Assembly: GCA_028456385.1 (NCBI GenBank)
Contig: JALNQF010000044.1
Coordinates: forward strand, 124,001-188,000
Direction: 5' to 3'
Source of the DNA: Ophiosphaerella korrae
Taxonomy: Eukaryota; Ascomycota; Dothideomycetes; Pleosporales; Phaeosphaeriaceae
Length of the DNA: 64,000 nt
Each line of letters opens with the position of its first letter. Position 1 is the stretch's first letter. The translations under genes were made by a program, and so were the position numbers. Positions 34,959-45,281 of this stretch are shown piece by piece. The notes beneath the pieces are model-generated. The model did no database searches, was not told the origin of the DNA, and was given only the letters and a program-made list of their open reading frames with translations.

Positions 34959-35564
34959 ATGGGTCGTTGGACAGATATGGACAGCGTACATACACATGCC
35001 TTGGGCAGCCTACTCTGGTAGGGACTCGAGTGCTGACAGACGCAGGACGAGCAACGCTTGCCAGAAGGCATGCAACGCATAGGCTACGATGCCGACACGG
35101 AACGCTACACATTCTCTGACGAAAATGGCCGGATATACTACTCAAGCCCCGGCTCGCGCTGTGGCGAGCTCACACCAGCAAGCGCCATGCAAGGAAGTGG
35201 GCGATACCTTTCACCCAGAGAAACCGAAGCGCGCGAGGCCCGCACTCAAGCTGTGGATAGATCCCAGCGTGAATCCGTGCGCATGTTGCTCCCGTTCGCA
35301 CTCCTTGTCTTTGTATTCCTTCTCCTGGTGTTTATCGTGGTCAATCGTGGGGGCTCTGGCATGACGTGGGCTGACCACGGGCATACGCAGGTTTTGGACT
35401 GTCGTGAAGACGGTCATCAAATTCAGGTCCAGGAAGGTGACACGTGTTGGGCGATCGCGGAAAAATATAGCTTGGGTGTAAAGGAATTGTTGGGACGGCA
35501 TGGCAATGAGAAGGTTGATTGCGATAAACTTAGCGTTGGACAGGGCATTTGCGTGCCGGCTTGA
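34959..35564 (+). CDS. Single-pass membrane protein with C-terminal LysM domain
   Basis: Exons 34959-34985 and 35046-35564 give 181 residues. The tiny first exon encodes MGRWTDMDS, and the 60-bp intron (GTACAT...GCAG) leads into DEQRLPEGMQRIGYD. There is no signal peptide. A hydrophobic helix at about residues 88-108 (LLPFALLVFVFLLLVFIVV) is followed by one LysM at about 134-180 (VQEGDTCWAIAEKY...LSVGQGICVPA) with paired cysteines. Secreted LysM effectors bind chitin. This protein instead looks membrane-anchored, probably type II with the LysM on the lumenal or outer side (inference). The N-terminal part resembles conserved fungal LysM proteins that are not effectors. Confidence 0.9.
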
Positions 35565-35873
35565 GTTTAGTGGTGGGTGACAGCCGGCGTTAGTTATGGG
35601 CCCTTTCATTTCAGATCGGCGCATCTTTGATACCAATCCAAGTTCCGTTATTCCTTTCATTATTCTCCTGTCGTAGCCCACCCAGAAGCAGGGTAATGCC
35701 GTCTTCGCCAATCATGTCACCGTTATTCAACAAGTTGGCGCCATCCCCCCGTTAAGTGCTAGTGTCCAGACAGCCTTGGCGATCAAGCAGCGTCTCGCAA
35801 AGCTTCTGAACCACAACGTCAACGGCACACAACACCCAATTGCACCCCCGAACCACCTCGTCACATCTTCACA
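35565..35873. other. Short intergenic spacer upstream of QCR8
   Basis: It includes the 5' leader of QCR8, with a CA-rich stretch just before the ATG. Long minus-strand frames here (35211-35711, 35727-36110) are shadows of the flanking genes. Confidence 0.5.
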
Positions 35874-36363
35874 ATGGCTGGCGGCGGCTCCAATCCTGAT
35901 GCACGCTACAAGGGATCGTACGTCCGCAACCCCAACCCCCGCAATCGCTCGCAACCCATCTTGACAGCCCACCCGACCTCGGTCATCCCGCAACCACATC
36001 GCACACTCCCAGAACGATAGCAGACTGACATACGGCACGCAGATGGCATATTGGCTCATGGGGTAATCCCTACGAAGGCGGCGGCCGACCCGGCAAGGGC
36101 GTTGTAACATACGCTCTCAGCCCGAACCGACAGCGACCCATGGCCACTTTCATCGCCAAGGGCTTCTGGAACATCATGCGTCGATCAAGGAACCAAGTTC
36201 TATACGTCGTTCCCCCAATGCTACTGGGATACGGAGCAATGAAGTGGGCTATTGAGCAGTAAGTATCACAAGGTGGTGTTCAGGCAGAGGGTTAACAATA
36301 GATAGGAATGAGTTCTTCAACTCGAAGGCCGGCCGTGCTCTATATGGTGGTGAGGAGGAGTAA
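35874..36363 (+). CDS. QCR8: Cytochrome b-c1 complex subunit 8
   Basis: Three exons, 35874-35917, 36043-36258 and 36306-36363, encode 105 residues. The protein reads MAGGGSNPDARYKGS, then HIGSWGNPY, GKGVVTYALSPNRQRPM, a single membrane helix (NQVLYVVPPMLLGYGAMKWAIE) and NEFFNSKAGRALYGG. This matches fungal QCR8, a small subunit of respiratory complex III in the inner mitochondrial membrane that packs against cytochrome b and binds ubiquinol near its site. The introns are 125 and 47 bp, and both junctions restore conserved residues. The gene is too finely split to appear as one open frame. It is convergent with AFG3. Confidence 0.95.
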
Positions 36364-36946
36364 ACGGTATATAAGGGCTTGAGAGCGAGTGTTAGAATGC
36401 ATTGAGGCCTGTACATTTAGAGGGGGGGGGGGGGGGCATGATGGTTTTCTAGTGGTCCGACAATTAGATTGTACAACCAGTGACCCTTAGCCAGTCCAAA
36501 ATTCCTATGGCGCACCGCCTTGACCTATGCTTGGATCTTAAGGGATCGAGTATCCTGACATGATTGCTGATATCATGAGTTTGATTGAGTTGTCTACCTG
36601 GACTGTCATCCAAACCTAGTCACGACGATTTTCAGCCGGGAAGACGAGCCAGAAATTTCAACGACATCAAGTAATATCAATTAGCCCCCAAAACGAATCA
36701 CACGAGAATGAAGAACTGAGACGTGGTATTACTGAGAAGTGGTATTGTTTGTACATCAACGTCAACACGCCGCCGTCCTACTATGATATAACGCCGCCAA
36801 TATACATGCATGCCTGCCATTCCAACACAACACAACACAAGAACACCGTAGCATACGAACACAACCGTAGAGTGGGATGGGAAAAGCGCTCACCATGCCA
36901 AGGAAAACCGACTTTTGCAAGGAACGAAAGATGATGTGTATGTTGC
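36364..36946. other. Convergent intergenic region with G15 tract
   Basis: It holds the 3' flanks of QCR8 and AFG3. A run of 15 G occupies 36422-36436. No gene was seen. Confidence 0.6.
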
Positions 36947-39643
36947 TCATTGCCGTGAATCTAGGCCTTTGAATGTGGCGGGGGCGGGAGGTACAAGTGG
37001 GCCTTTGACGCCGTCGTCGCCCTTGGGCTCAATCAGGCCGGGTACTTTACCGTACTCGCCTGAGAAGTACTTGTGGAAGTCTGCGGGGTCTTCGAAGGGG
37101 CGTGGGCCTAGTAATCGGATCATGTCTTCGCGGCCGAGCATTTCTTTCTTCAGGAGCTCTTCGGCGACTAGGCCTACCTCATGCTTCTTTTCTGTAAGGA
37201 GGTCTTTGCACTGCTTGTACGCCTCGTCAACGATGCGCTTTACCTCCATGTCGATGTTCTTCGCTGTATCCTCGGAGAATGGCTTCGTTAATTGCTGGCC
37301 TTGATCTGAGTCTTCAAAGTAGATGTAACCGATCTTTTTGCTCATACCCCACTTGCTGACCATGGCAGTGGCCATTTGCGTGACTTTGCGGAAATCGTCT
37401 GATGCACCAGATGTAACGGTGTCGAAGTGGAGTTCCTCAGATACGCGTCCACCAAGTGTCATGGCCATACGGTCCATGAGCTGGTTGACGTTCATTAGGT
37501 AGGTGTCGCCGTTGGGGAGGTACTGTGCGTAGCCCAACGCGCCTTGGCCACGTGGGATGATGGAGACCTTCAAGAGGGGATCAGCCCACTTGAAGTACCA
37601 TCCACAAATAGCGTGGCCAGCTTCATGGTAAGCGACTGTCTTCTTCTCTTCAGGTTTGAGGACAAGTGATTTCTTTTCGAGCCCACCAATGACGCGCTCA
37701 ATGGCCTGCTCAAAGTGCACCATCGTCACTGATTCGGCTTGGTGACGGGCAGCTAAGACATGTCAGCGAGTACAAGTGAAGTAGGGTCATAGGATCTTAC
37801 CAATCAAGGCAGCTTCGTTCACACAGTTGGCAATGTCAGCACCGGAGAAACCGGGTGTTAAAGCTGCCAATCTGCCCTTGAGAAACTCCAGATCCTCCTT
37901 GGTGATGATCTTCTTGATGTGCACGCCAAAGATTTGCGCTCGCCCATCCATTGTCGGTCTGTCAATTCCGATATGCCTGTCAAAGCGACCAGGCCGCATG
38001 AGGGCCTTATCCAAGACATCCGCTCGATTGGTGCCGGCAAGAACGACAACTTGCTCAGTCGTGTTGAAACCGTCCATCTCTGTCAATATCTGATTTAATG
38101 TGGCTTCACGCTCGTCGTTACCACCACCGAAATTTTGCTTCGATCGAGCGCGACCAATAGCATCAATTTCGTCAATGAAAATAATGCACGGCGTACTCTT
38201 GCGTGCATTGGCAAAAAGATCGCGTACACGTGATGCACCGACACCAACAAACATTTCGACGAACTCGGAGCCGCTCACGCTGAAGAAAGGTACACCTGAT
38301 TCTCCAGCTGTGGCTTTCGCAAGGAGCGTCTTACCAGTACCTGGGGGGCCAGAGAGGATAGCACCACGAGGAATCTTTGCGCCGAGCTTCTGGAAGCGGG
38401 CAGGGTCTTTGAGGAATGATACAAACTCCATAATCTCTTGCTTGGCCTCATCCATGCCTGCGACATCGGCGAATTTGACCTTTATATCTGTCTCGTGGTT
38501 GAAGCGCTTAGCCCGACTCTTGCCCATGCCAAAGATACCGCCCGAACTTCCTCCTCCACCTCCACCAGCACGCCTAGTAAAGTAGACAAGGGAGCCGAGC
38601 AGGAGTATGGTGGGACCAAAGGACATAAATGTACCGAGCCAGGAGATTTCCGTTGAATAGGCGACAGGAATGCGCTCCGAGCTGGGTATTCTAAGTTCCT
38701 GCTGAGCATTGTCCATCTTCCTCTCAAATGCCTCGACCGAACCGATTGTGAAGTAGTAATAGAAGTTCTGGTGAACGGATGGTGAGTCCGGATACATAGC
38801 AGCCACGGCCTCCCGATGCAGGTAAACCTTGGCCTTGCTGCCATTTAAGATGACAATCTTCTCCACGAGACCCTTGTCCAAAAAGGTGGTCCTGAATTCT
38901 TGCCATGTGATTTCCTTCGTGTTCTCGCTTGGGAAAATCATCTTGTATGTCATATAGGTGAGGAAGGCTGTGATCAGGATCGTGTTGGAGTCCATCATAG
39001 AGAAGCCGTAGCCGGAACCGGGACCGCCCGCACCACCAGCACCCTTTTGGTCCTTATTCCCTTGTGGGCCTGGGTCGTGTACGCCAGCTTTTTGCTGTGG
39101 TTGCTCGTTGCCCCCATCCTTGATTTGCTGCTGTTCCGCGGCTTTGATGGCCATTTTGGTCGTCAAGCGTGAAATCTTCGCCGCGGTAGCCAGGTCCAAC
39201 TTCTCCCCACGAGCCAGTTTGTCCATCTCCTCCCGCAGCTCTGGTGGTATGCCTGTCTTCTTGATCTCCTCCACTGACTTCTTGATCACCTCTTTCTGCG
39301 ACTTGGGAACGCCCATGGAAACGAACGAGAAGAGTTGGTCGAGCATCTTTTCCTCCTCGGGTGTGAGTTTAGCCATGGGTGTCGGCTTCTCTTTATCGCC
39401 ATCTTTGGGACCTTCTGGCTCAGGCTTTTCTGCTTGGCTGTTCTCCTTCGCTACCTCATTTTGCTCTTTGTCCTTAGGTTCTTCTGGGGGCCGGGTCGCA
39501 AATCTTCGCGCACGCTGCTGCGCATATAGACACTGTGGAATTGGGACTCGTCGGTGAAGAGTGAGGGCTGCTCGTGGAGTAGCGCCGAGGTTTTGTCCCG
39601 ATATCCGCGCCAGCTGACCCGAGCGGCGGAGAAGTGTAGACAT
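36947..39643 (-). CDS. AFG3: Mitochondrial m-AAA protease subunit AFG3 (YTA10)
   Basis: Minus-strand exons 39643-37801 and 37752-36947 (intron of 48 bp) give 882 residues. An arginine-rich presequence starts the protein, followed by a charged linker. Membrane helices lie near residues 218-237 and 338-356 around the FtsH extracellular-type domain. The AAA domain has Walker A GPPGTGKT (432-439) and Walker B IIFIDEID (487-494), with the second region of homology after it. The peptidase zinc site HEAGH is near 657. The stretch ARH...[16 protein letters not shown] resembles yeast Afg3/Yta10 more than Yta12. The m-AAA protease degrades and matures inner-membrane proteins facing the matrix. All catalytic elements are present. 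Confidence 0.95.
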
Positions 39644-40055
39644 TGCTGGTTGCTAATCCACCATGCACGAGTATTAATGAAGTGAATTGGGGGTCGAGGT
39701 GTGCTGTGGCGGGCACGCGGTGATGATGAGATCCCTGGTGGTCGACAATGGTGACGAAGTGGAATTTCCTCCGACACCACCGACAGCCGATCCGCGATGA
39801 CGATAGTTATGACTAAGCGGACCAAACTGATTATTCCACATCCACCCAATTAGCCAATGACCAAAACAGACAATTTCCATTTACACATGTCAAGCGACAT
39901 GGCTCACGGCATGTGTACCAGGGGAGCCATGCGACACGCATCGGTGCCTCGGTCACTGAAGGCCTTCGTCCCACAATCTATATAAGCCCTAAATCTGCGT
40001 CGTGGTAACCTCTAATCTCTGCAAAAGTTCGTCCCGTACAGACTACTCACCCGCT
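39644..40055. promoter_or_regulatory. Divergent promoter region with TATA box for the secreted protein gene
   Basis: This 412-bp region lies between AFG3 and the secreted cupin-like gene. TATATAAG at 39979-39986 lies 70 bp upstream of the ATG at 40056 on the plus strand, a good position for a strongly regulated gene. No TATA-like site is obvious for AFG3. Confidence 0.5.
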
Positions 40056-40580
40056 ATGTGGCCTTCCCCCGTCTTTACCGCTCTCTCAGTCCTTCTATTC
40101 TTTAGCGTAGCCCGCACGGACGCCAACACAACCCATCTCATAGCCCCAGCTTTGGTAACCCAGAACAACCACACCGTCATTCAATGTTGGAAGCTCGTCA
40201 CACCTTTTCAATCCTCCTCTGTCCCTGGCGTACGCGGCGCTCAGGTCGCTACAATCAGCAACAATTCTGATATGGCATATACTATATTACCGCCACGTTA
40301 TGATGCCGGTTTGCACACAGCGCCAGCTCCACAACTAGTTCACTTCCTCTCTGGCGTCACGCACATTACTGTACCTCAGGATGACTCGGTTCATCTGTGG
40401 TTAGTAGGAGGAAAGTCTGGCTTGCTTTTTGCTGTTGATACAACCGGGGTCGGGCACATAACCCGGTATCCGTCGGATCAGGAAACGGTTGCCATCACTG
40501 CGCCATTTAGGGATAATATAGTGCCCCAATATGAGGTACTAGCCGAAGGGCCCTGTTTGGGGATGCAGAATTTCGTGTAG
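40056..40580 (+). CDS. Small secreted cupin-like protein
   Basis: A single exon encodes 174 residues. The frame opens upstream, but the ATG at 40056 starts a clean signal peptide (WPSPVFTALSVLLFFSVA, cleavage probably near residues 22-24). The mature domain contains LVHFLSGVTHITVPQDD, LWLVGGKSGLLFAVD and GHITRYPS, a beta-rich pattern of one-domain cupin-like secreted fungal proteins. Three cysteines are absent from the core; one sits in VIQCWK and one in GPCLG, allowing one disulfide. No enzyme activity can be assigned. N-linked sites (NTT, NHT, NNS) are present. Confidence 0.75.
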   Translation: MWPSPVFTALSVLLFFSVARTDANTTHLIAPALVTQNNHTVIQCWKLVTPFQSSSVPGVRGAQVATISNNSDMAYTILPPRYDAGLHTAPAPQLVHFLSGVTHITVPQDDSVHLWLVGGKSGLLFAVDTTGVGHITRYPSDQETVAITAPFRDNIVPQYEVLAEGPCLGMQNFV

Positions 40581-40856
40581 CAATACTATAGGACCACTAC
40601 ATACTCCAGACACATTTAAGAGGAAACAGGTTCAAGTACACATCGTGACATTTCCTGTGATCCGTTTCAACACTATAGGAACCACAAATATCAATCACTA
40701 TTCTCTGTCACGTCATTTTAATGGACGAAATATCATGTATAATGCTAGATAGTGTTGTATTATGATTGCATGACTATAAGTGTTGTATAACTAACTACTT
40801 CTAAAGTCATGTCACATTCGCAATCTCCCAAAGAGAGACGGATACTTTATCCTGTC
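40581..40856. other. Convergent spacer
   Basis: The 3' flanks of the secreted protein and the coiled-coil protein genes meet here. AT-rich with no gene. Confidence 0.5.
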
Positions 40857-42671
40857 TTAAGGCCCACTGCCGGTGCGATCTTTGCCAACACCCCGAGCCT
40901 TAATGCCCATGCGCTTCTCTCTGGCACACACCTTGCCCACGCGCAGCTCAACCTTCGCCATACTCTCCTTCACCATCGGATACTTCAACAACAACTTCTC
41001 AAAGTCCTCCGGCTTCTTTAGACCCTTGTTCACCCGCTGATTGAATAGATTGTTGACAAGACATTCGTAGATGGGATCGTTCTCAGGATATGCTTGGTCG
41101 CAAATCAAGGACATAAACTCCAAGGACAACTCGTTGGAGCGAATGCGATCACACAAGATCTTGGTGAAGTGCCCAACATAGGTGTTGTTCAGACCCATAA
41201 CGCGAGCCGCCCGGCAGATCTTTAGATTCTTCTCGTTGAACTTCTCATCAGCGTTGAGAGTAACAGAGTAGACACGTTCTTGGTACGTCATCTCATCCAT
41301 CCACAGGAGATGGGCCTTTGCTGCATTGGTATCCATGCAGCCCTCAGGAAAATCAATAGAGGTTGCACCTGGATTCTGTTTAAAGTGCTTGTAGGCTTTA
41401 CCTGAGCACTGCATGAGGACGTACTTTGGGAGTGTTGCAAGCTTCACGCTCCCCATCATAACGATTACCTCCGGACCATTTGCGAAGACCATGCGTTGTG
41501 AATGTGGAAATTGACGAATATCCTTCGTTACATCGATATCCGGCACGATATCAGTTTTGTCACGGTGCTTACTTGACCGACCGGAGGTGAAAGCGACTGA
41601 ATTACTTATTGGTGGCTGAAAGTGCTTCTCCATAGACTGGGGTTTCTTCCCGAACTTGGACGTGTCGATCGCCATCTTCAGCACTTTTGGCTTTTCGGCC
41701 GGTGCTACAATCTTAGACATATCAGGCGACCACAACTTTGGTACCTTGGAATCGTTGGTTGATGGACCTGCCTTTCCCTTACTTAAGGCATCCGCTACTG
41801 ACTTCACAATAGACTTCTCCCGCGAGCCAGCTATATGAGTTGCTGTGATTGGAACTGGAGCCCTCGGAGGGCTAGTGCTTGGTACGGTGTGAGGCTCAAC
41901 TTTAGAATCTCCGACCCGGTCCTCGTCAACTAATGTGCTGTCGTTAGTACCATCTTTTGTGGGCATCGTTTGCTTAGTCGTCTCGATAGCTAACTCAATT
42001 GTATTTTTGGATCCCCCGTGTTGGTTAAACTCCAACTCCAGCTCCAGCTCCAGCTCCAGTTCACGAATCCTGGCTCCTTTGCCGTCCAGACTAGCTTCCA
42101 ACTTATGAATGCCTCGGCTCTTCTCGTCCACCTCGGCAACCAACTCCTGGACATACGTGTACTGGGTCTGCTTCTCTTCCTTGATAAGTTCTACGAGAGC
42201 GCCTTTTTCCTCCACCTCTTTTTGCAAATCGGCAACCTGATGCTCAAGTCCTTCTACAACATTCTCGAGTTGATGTATGCGCTCGTCTTTCATGGCAACA
42301 TTTGCCTCGAGGGATTTTATTTTAGTAGTCTTTTGAATAACCTCATTCTCGAGGGTGGTGATGCGTGAACCATCCTTTGAGGAGAAGCTAGCGAGGAATT
42401 CATCGTCTTCATCGCTATCAGCCCAATCGACTTTAGCGGGCAAACTGTAAGAAGCACCATTCGTGAGAGATGTAGACTGATTAGCGGGGGTAGTGGGTGG
42501 CCCAACTGCCGAGTTGTCCTTGAGTAGAAGGATCTTTTTAACCTGGCCTTGAGCGTTCTGTGGTCGTTGGGGCGGCTCAGCTACGAGCGGAGCGGGACTG
42601 GTTGCTGTCTTGACCTCACGGGTTTTCTGCGCCCAAAAGGAAGCGCTCGCCTCCCCGGGTGCGGTCGGCAT
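40857..42671 (-). CDS. Coiled-coil fungal protein with conserved C-terminal domain
   Basis: One minus-strand exon encodes 604 residues. Residues 1-95 are disordered. Residues about 105-225 form a long heptad coiled coil ending in a run of alternating Glu-Leu (ELELELELEF), made by a CTGGAG hexamer repeat (plus-strand positions about 42027-42062). A basic linker follows. The last 235 residues (from RQFPHSQRMVFANGPEVIVMM) look folded, with a BTB-like start (VIVMMGSVKLATLPKYVLM) and an all-helical tail. I do not recognise a named family. The layout suggests an oligomeric scaffold protein (inference). The start MPTAPGEASASFWAQKT is the first ATG of the frame. Confidence 0.82.
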   Translation of the reverse strand: MPTAPGEASASFWAQKTREVKTATSPAPLVAEPPQRPQNAQGQVKKILLLKDNSAVGPPTTPANQSTSLTNGASYSLPAKVDWADSDEDDEFLASFSSKDGSRITTLENEVIQKTTKIKSLEANVAMKDERIHQLENVVEGLEHQVADLQKEVEEKGALVELIKEEKQTQYTYVQELVAEVDEKSRGIHKLEASLDGKGARIRELELELELELEFNQHGGSKNTIELAIETTKQTMPTKDGTNDSTLVDEDRVGDSKVEPHTVPSTSPPRAPVPITATHIAGSREKSIVKSVADALSKGKAGPSTNDSKVPKLWSPDMSKIVAPAEKPKVLKMAIDTSKFGKKPQSMEKHFQPPISNSVAFTSGRSSKHRDKTDIVPDIDVTKDIRQFPHSQRMVFANGPEVIVMMGSVKLATLPKYVLMQCSGKAYKHFKQNPGATSIDFPEGCMDTNAAKAHLLWMDEMTYQERVYSVTLNADEKFNEKNLKICRAARVMGLNNTYVGHFTKILCDRIRSNELSLEFMSLICDQAYPENDPIYECLVNNLFNQRVNKGLKKPEDFEKLLLKYPMVKESMAKVELRVGKVCAREKRMGIKARGVGKDRTGSGP

Positions 42672-43459
42672 CTCTAATGTTTGTGTCGGCGGGATTTCAA
42701 GTCCGGGCGCGAGTGATCGAGAGACGAGGCCAAATTCCTCAGTGAGGTTCCGTGTTCAACTCAGGTATGGGCGTGGAGAAATTATGAGAGGCGAGATTAA
42801 AGGAAAATTAACGCTGTAGTGTTTGACGTGTGCGGGGAGAGGCTAGGTGAAGCGAAGCCGTAGAAAGTGAAAGAAGGCACGACCCTTTCACGGTCGCGGG
42901 TCACGCGTCTATTTAAGGTTGACTTTCACGTTGTGTTTTGACAAAAGATTAATAAAAACGATGATGCCTTGTGAGTCGCCTAAGGTGCCCAGATTATTTT
43001 GAACCTGAGTCACAATTCGAGATCATTAGACCTTGCTGATCATGTTCTCCTTATCAACTACAAACGCCAAGTTATGACGGATGTTCTTTTCGGCGAAAAG
43101 GGCTCACGGCTGAAAGTGTAGAAGCATTTTATCAAAGGATTGGTGAGATTATAAAGTGCTCATCTTTCTGGAGCTGGAGAAGACATGACGCGTCATAAGT
43201 GAGAAAAATGCCAAAGTTTACACAGAACACTCGTCACATTGACCATCTAGAAATAGTATCCACTAAAAATTACAACCTCATCAGAATAAGGTAGAACTTT
43301 GATTGTAATATGACATCGCTCGAGGTCGTCGAAATTGCGCTGGTATATACAGCTAACTTGTTCCGGATACACAGCCACAGCTAGGCAACAACCATATTGA
43401 AGTTCAAACTTTCTTCAGGTCTTTCAACATGAGAATTGATCGCTATTTACCTTATCAAG
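42672..43459. other. Divergent intergenic region
   Basis: This 788-bp region lies between the coiled-coil gene (minus) and the archaemetzincin gene (plus). No further gene or repeat was recognised. Confidence 0.45.
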
Positions 43460-44818
43460 ATGAGCAGTGATGACATCAGTTGCCAACATGAAGTTCTTCA
43501 ATTAGATTCATCGCCATTTGCCACACTGGCTGGCTACACACAACCCCCAGTGGAAAAGCGTGCAGCAGCAAAAGCATTATCTGGGCAAGCTCTTAAACTG
43601 ACGGTCAGCAACCCCAGTAATACATACCCTGCACCATTGGTATTACCCCATGATGATCTGAACTACGACCCCGATTACCCGCCTCAAAGCGTTCATAACT
43701 GGCTGCAGATGAAGCTCAGAAAGGAGATGAGCTCCGACCATAGCCGAGACACGCTTTATATTGGGCGAGTACCGACGGTAGGAGAAGAGGTGCAGTTCAT
43801 GCGGGACTGGACTGCACCTATCATCGACATGGCTGATATCGGAGAGAAATCGGTAATTGGCAGGAGCCCAGATGCAAGCCTCTTCGTAGACTACCTCAGA
43901 GTGCTCTATCATGGCATAAACGTTGAAGTATTCCAAGCAGATTTGAAATGGACATATTGGTATAATAAGACGAACCAGCCTCGTCGGCAGGCAAACCTTC
44001 CGAAATATGTTGGTCTCGCCCATGGCAGCAAACGCACCAAAATCCGAGTTCGACCTTCGCCAGATGGGGCTTTTCTTGGACAGATGAATCTTGACGATAT
44101 CCTTGACGTCTGCATTGAAATGCTGCCTGCGAACGCATACGCTCTACTGCTTCTCGTCGATCACGATATCTACGAAGACGACAATGACGAATTTTGCTGT
44201 GGACGAGCTTATGGAGGCAGCCGGGTTGCGGTAGCCCAGACTGCCCGATACAACTCTCTACTTGATTAGCACGAGAATATTAGTCGCACTCATATATGGC
44301 CTCTAAGTCACTGCAAGGCGTTCGTTGACGGCTTGTGTGCCGTGGAAGATGTTAAACCACGGCCAGCAACAAAGCAGCAAGTTGAAGCTTCGAAAACTGG
44401 ACCCATGAGAGCTGCCGTGAATGCTACAATGTCCCACGACGATGCACAGCTTAGCGCCGCGCGGGAGGACGCAGCTGTGTGGTTCTCTCGCCTTGCGCGC
44501 ACTGTTTCTCACGAAATCGGTCACTGCTTCGGGATCGATCACTGTACTTACTATACATGTAATATGCAGAGCTCTGCTAGCATGAAAGAGGATATACGGC
44601 AACCTCCATATCTTTGTCCTGTGTGCGAAGCGAAGGTGTGTCATGCAATTGTTGGAGTATTACGAGGTAGAGGGAACGAAGAGAAAGAAGTATGGAAAAA
44701 AGAAAGATCAGACACCCTAAAACTCTTCTGCGCAAAGTTGCGAAATGCACAGTTGAATACGATGATGTGGCGAGGCATGGAAGCTTGGTTGAACGCGCAG
44801 TTGGAGAATGTACCATAG
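43460..44818 (+). pseudogene. Archaemetzincin (peptidase family M54) interrupted by an in-frame TAG
   Basis: The frame from ATG 43460 runs without introns to TAA/TAG at 44816-44818 except for TAG at 44267-44269. The full reading would be 452 codons with that stop. Upstream are CQHEVLQLD, LVLPHDDLNYDPD and DDILDVCIEMLP. Downstream is the complete archaemetzincin zinc signature HEIGHCFGIDHC, then CNM and C..C (YLCPVC), which bind a catalytic and a structural zinc. The stop lies between NSLLD and HENISR, before the active site, so the 269-residue product would be inactive. TAG is one C-to-T change from CAG. A 39-bp intron (44231-44269) could remove it, but it is too short and would delete conserved sequence. 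It may be a recent pseudogene, a readthrough case or a sequencing error. Confidence 0.85.
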
Positions 44819-45281
44819 ACGGCAATATGTAACTATCTTTACACAACACGCCGCTAAAAGGGCTAAACTCGTCACAATAGAGCCCGGGTTGTATAGCGGG
44901 ATTGACCTTGCGTCGTGGGCTTATGGTTGAAGTTGGCCCAAGCCTAGCCTCGGTTGTTGCTACCCCGATATGAGGTTGCGGAGAAACTAAACGTTTGGAA
45001 ATCCGGGGATCTACACTTACTTCACCAGGTCTCGTGCGCCATACCCGTTTGTCTCCTGAGGCCTGAAAAGACTTGCACTAAATGCGCATTGATGGCATGT
45101 CACATCTAACCCGGTGCTGTATAGCCTAGCTAGATTCATACATTTGCCATGATTTCCCGTAATTGCGCCATGCCATCCGCGAGACCGAAGCCAGGCAAAT
45201 GGGACCATGATGCAGGCACAAATAGACTGGGTTCGAATGTTTCCCCTGACTCCCTACCCTCACTTGCCTCTCGTCCCTACG
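44819..45281. other. Intergenic, upstream of the lyase-like gene
   Basis: No gene was seen. An ATG at 45207 is in frame with the next gene, but the hydrophobic signal peptide begins at ATG 45282. Confidence 0.45.

Noticed and set aside
35211..36110. Long minus-strand frames opposite the LysM and QCR8 genes
   Set aside because: They are antisense shadows of well-supported plus-strand genes.
44231..44269. A 39-bp intron removing the TAG of the archaemetzincin gene
   Set aside because: It is below normal intron length and would delete a conserved segment (TARYNSLLD).
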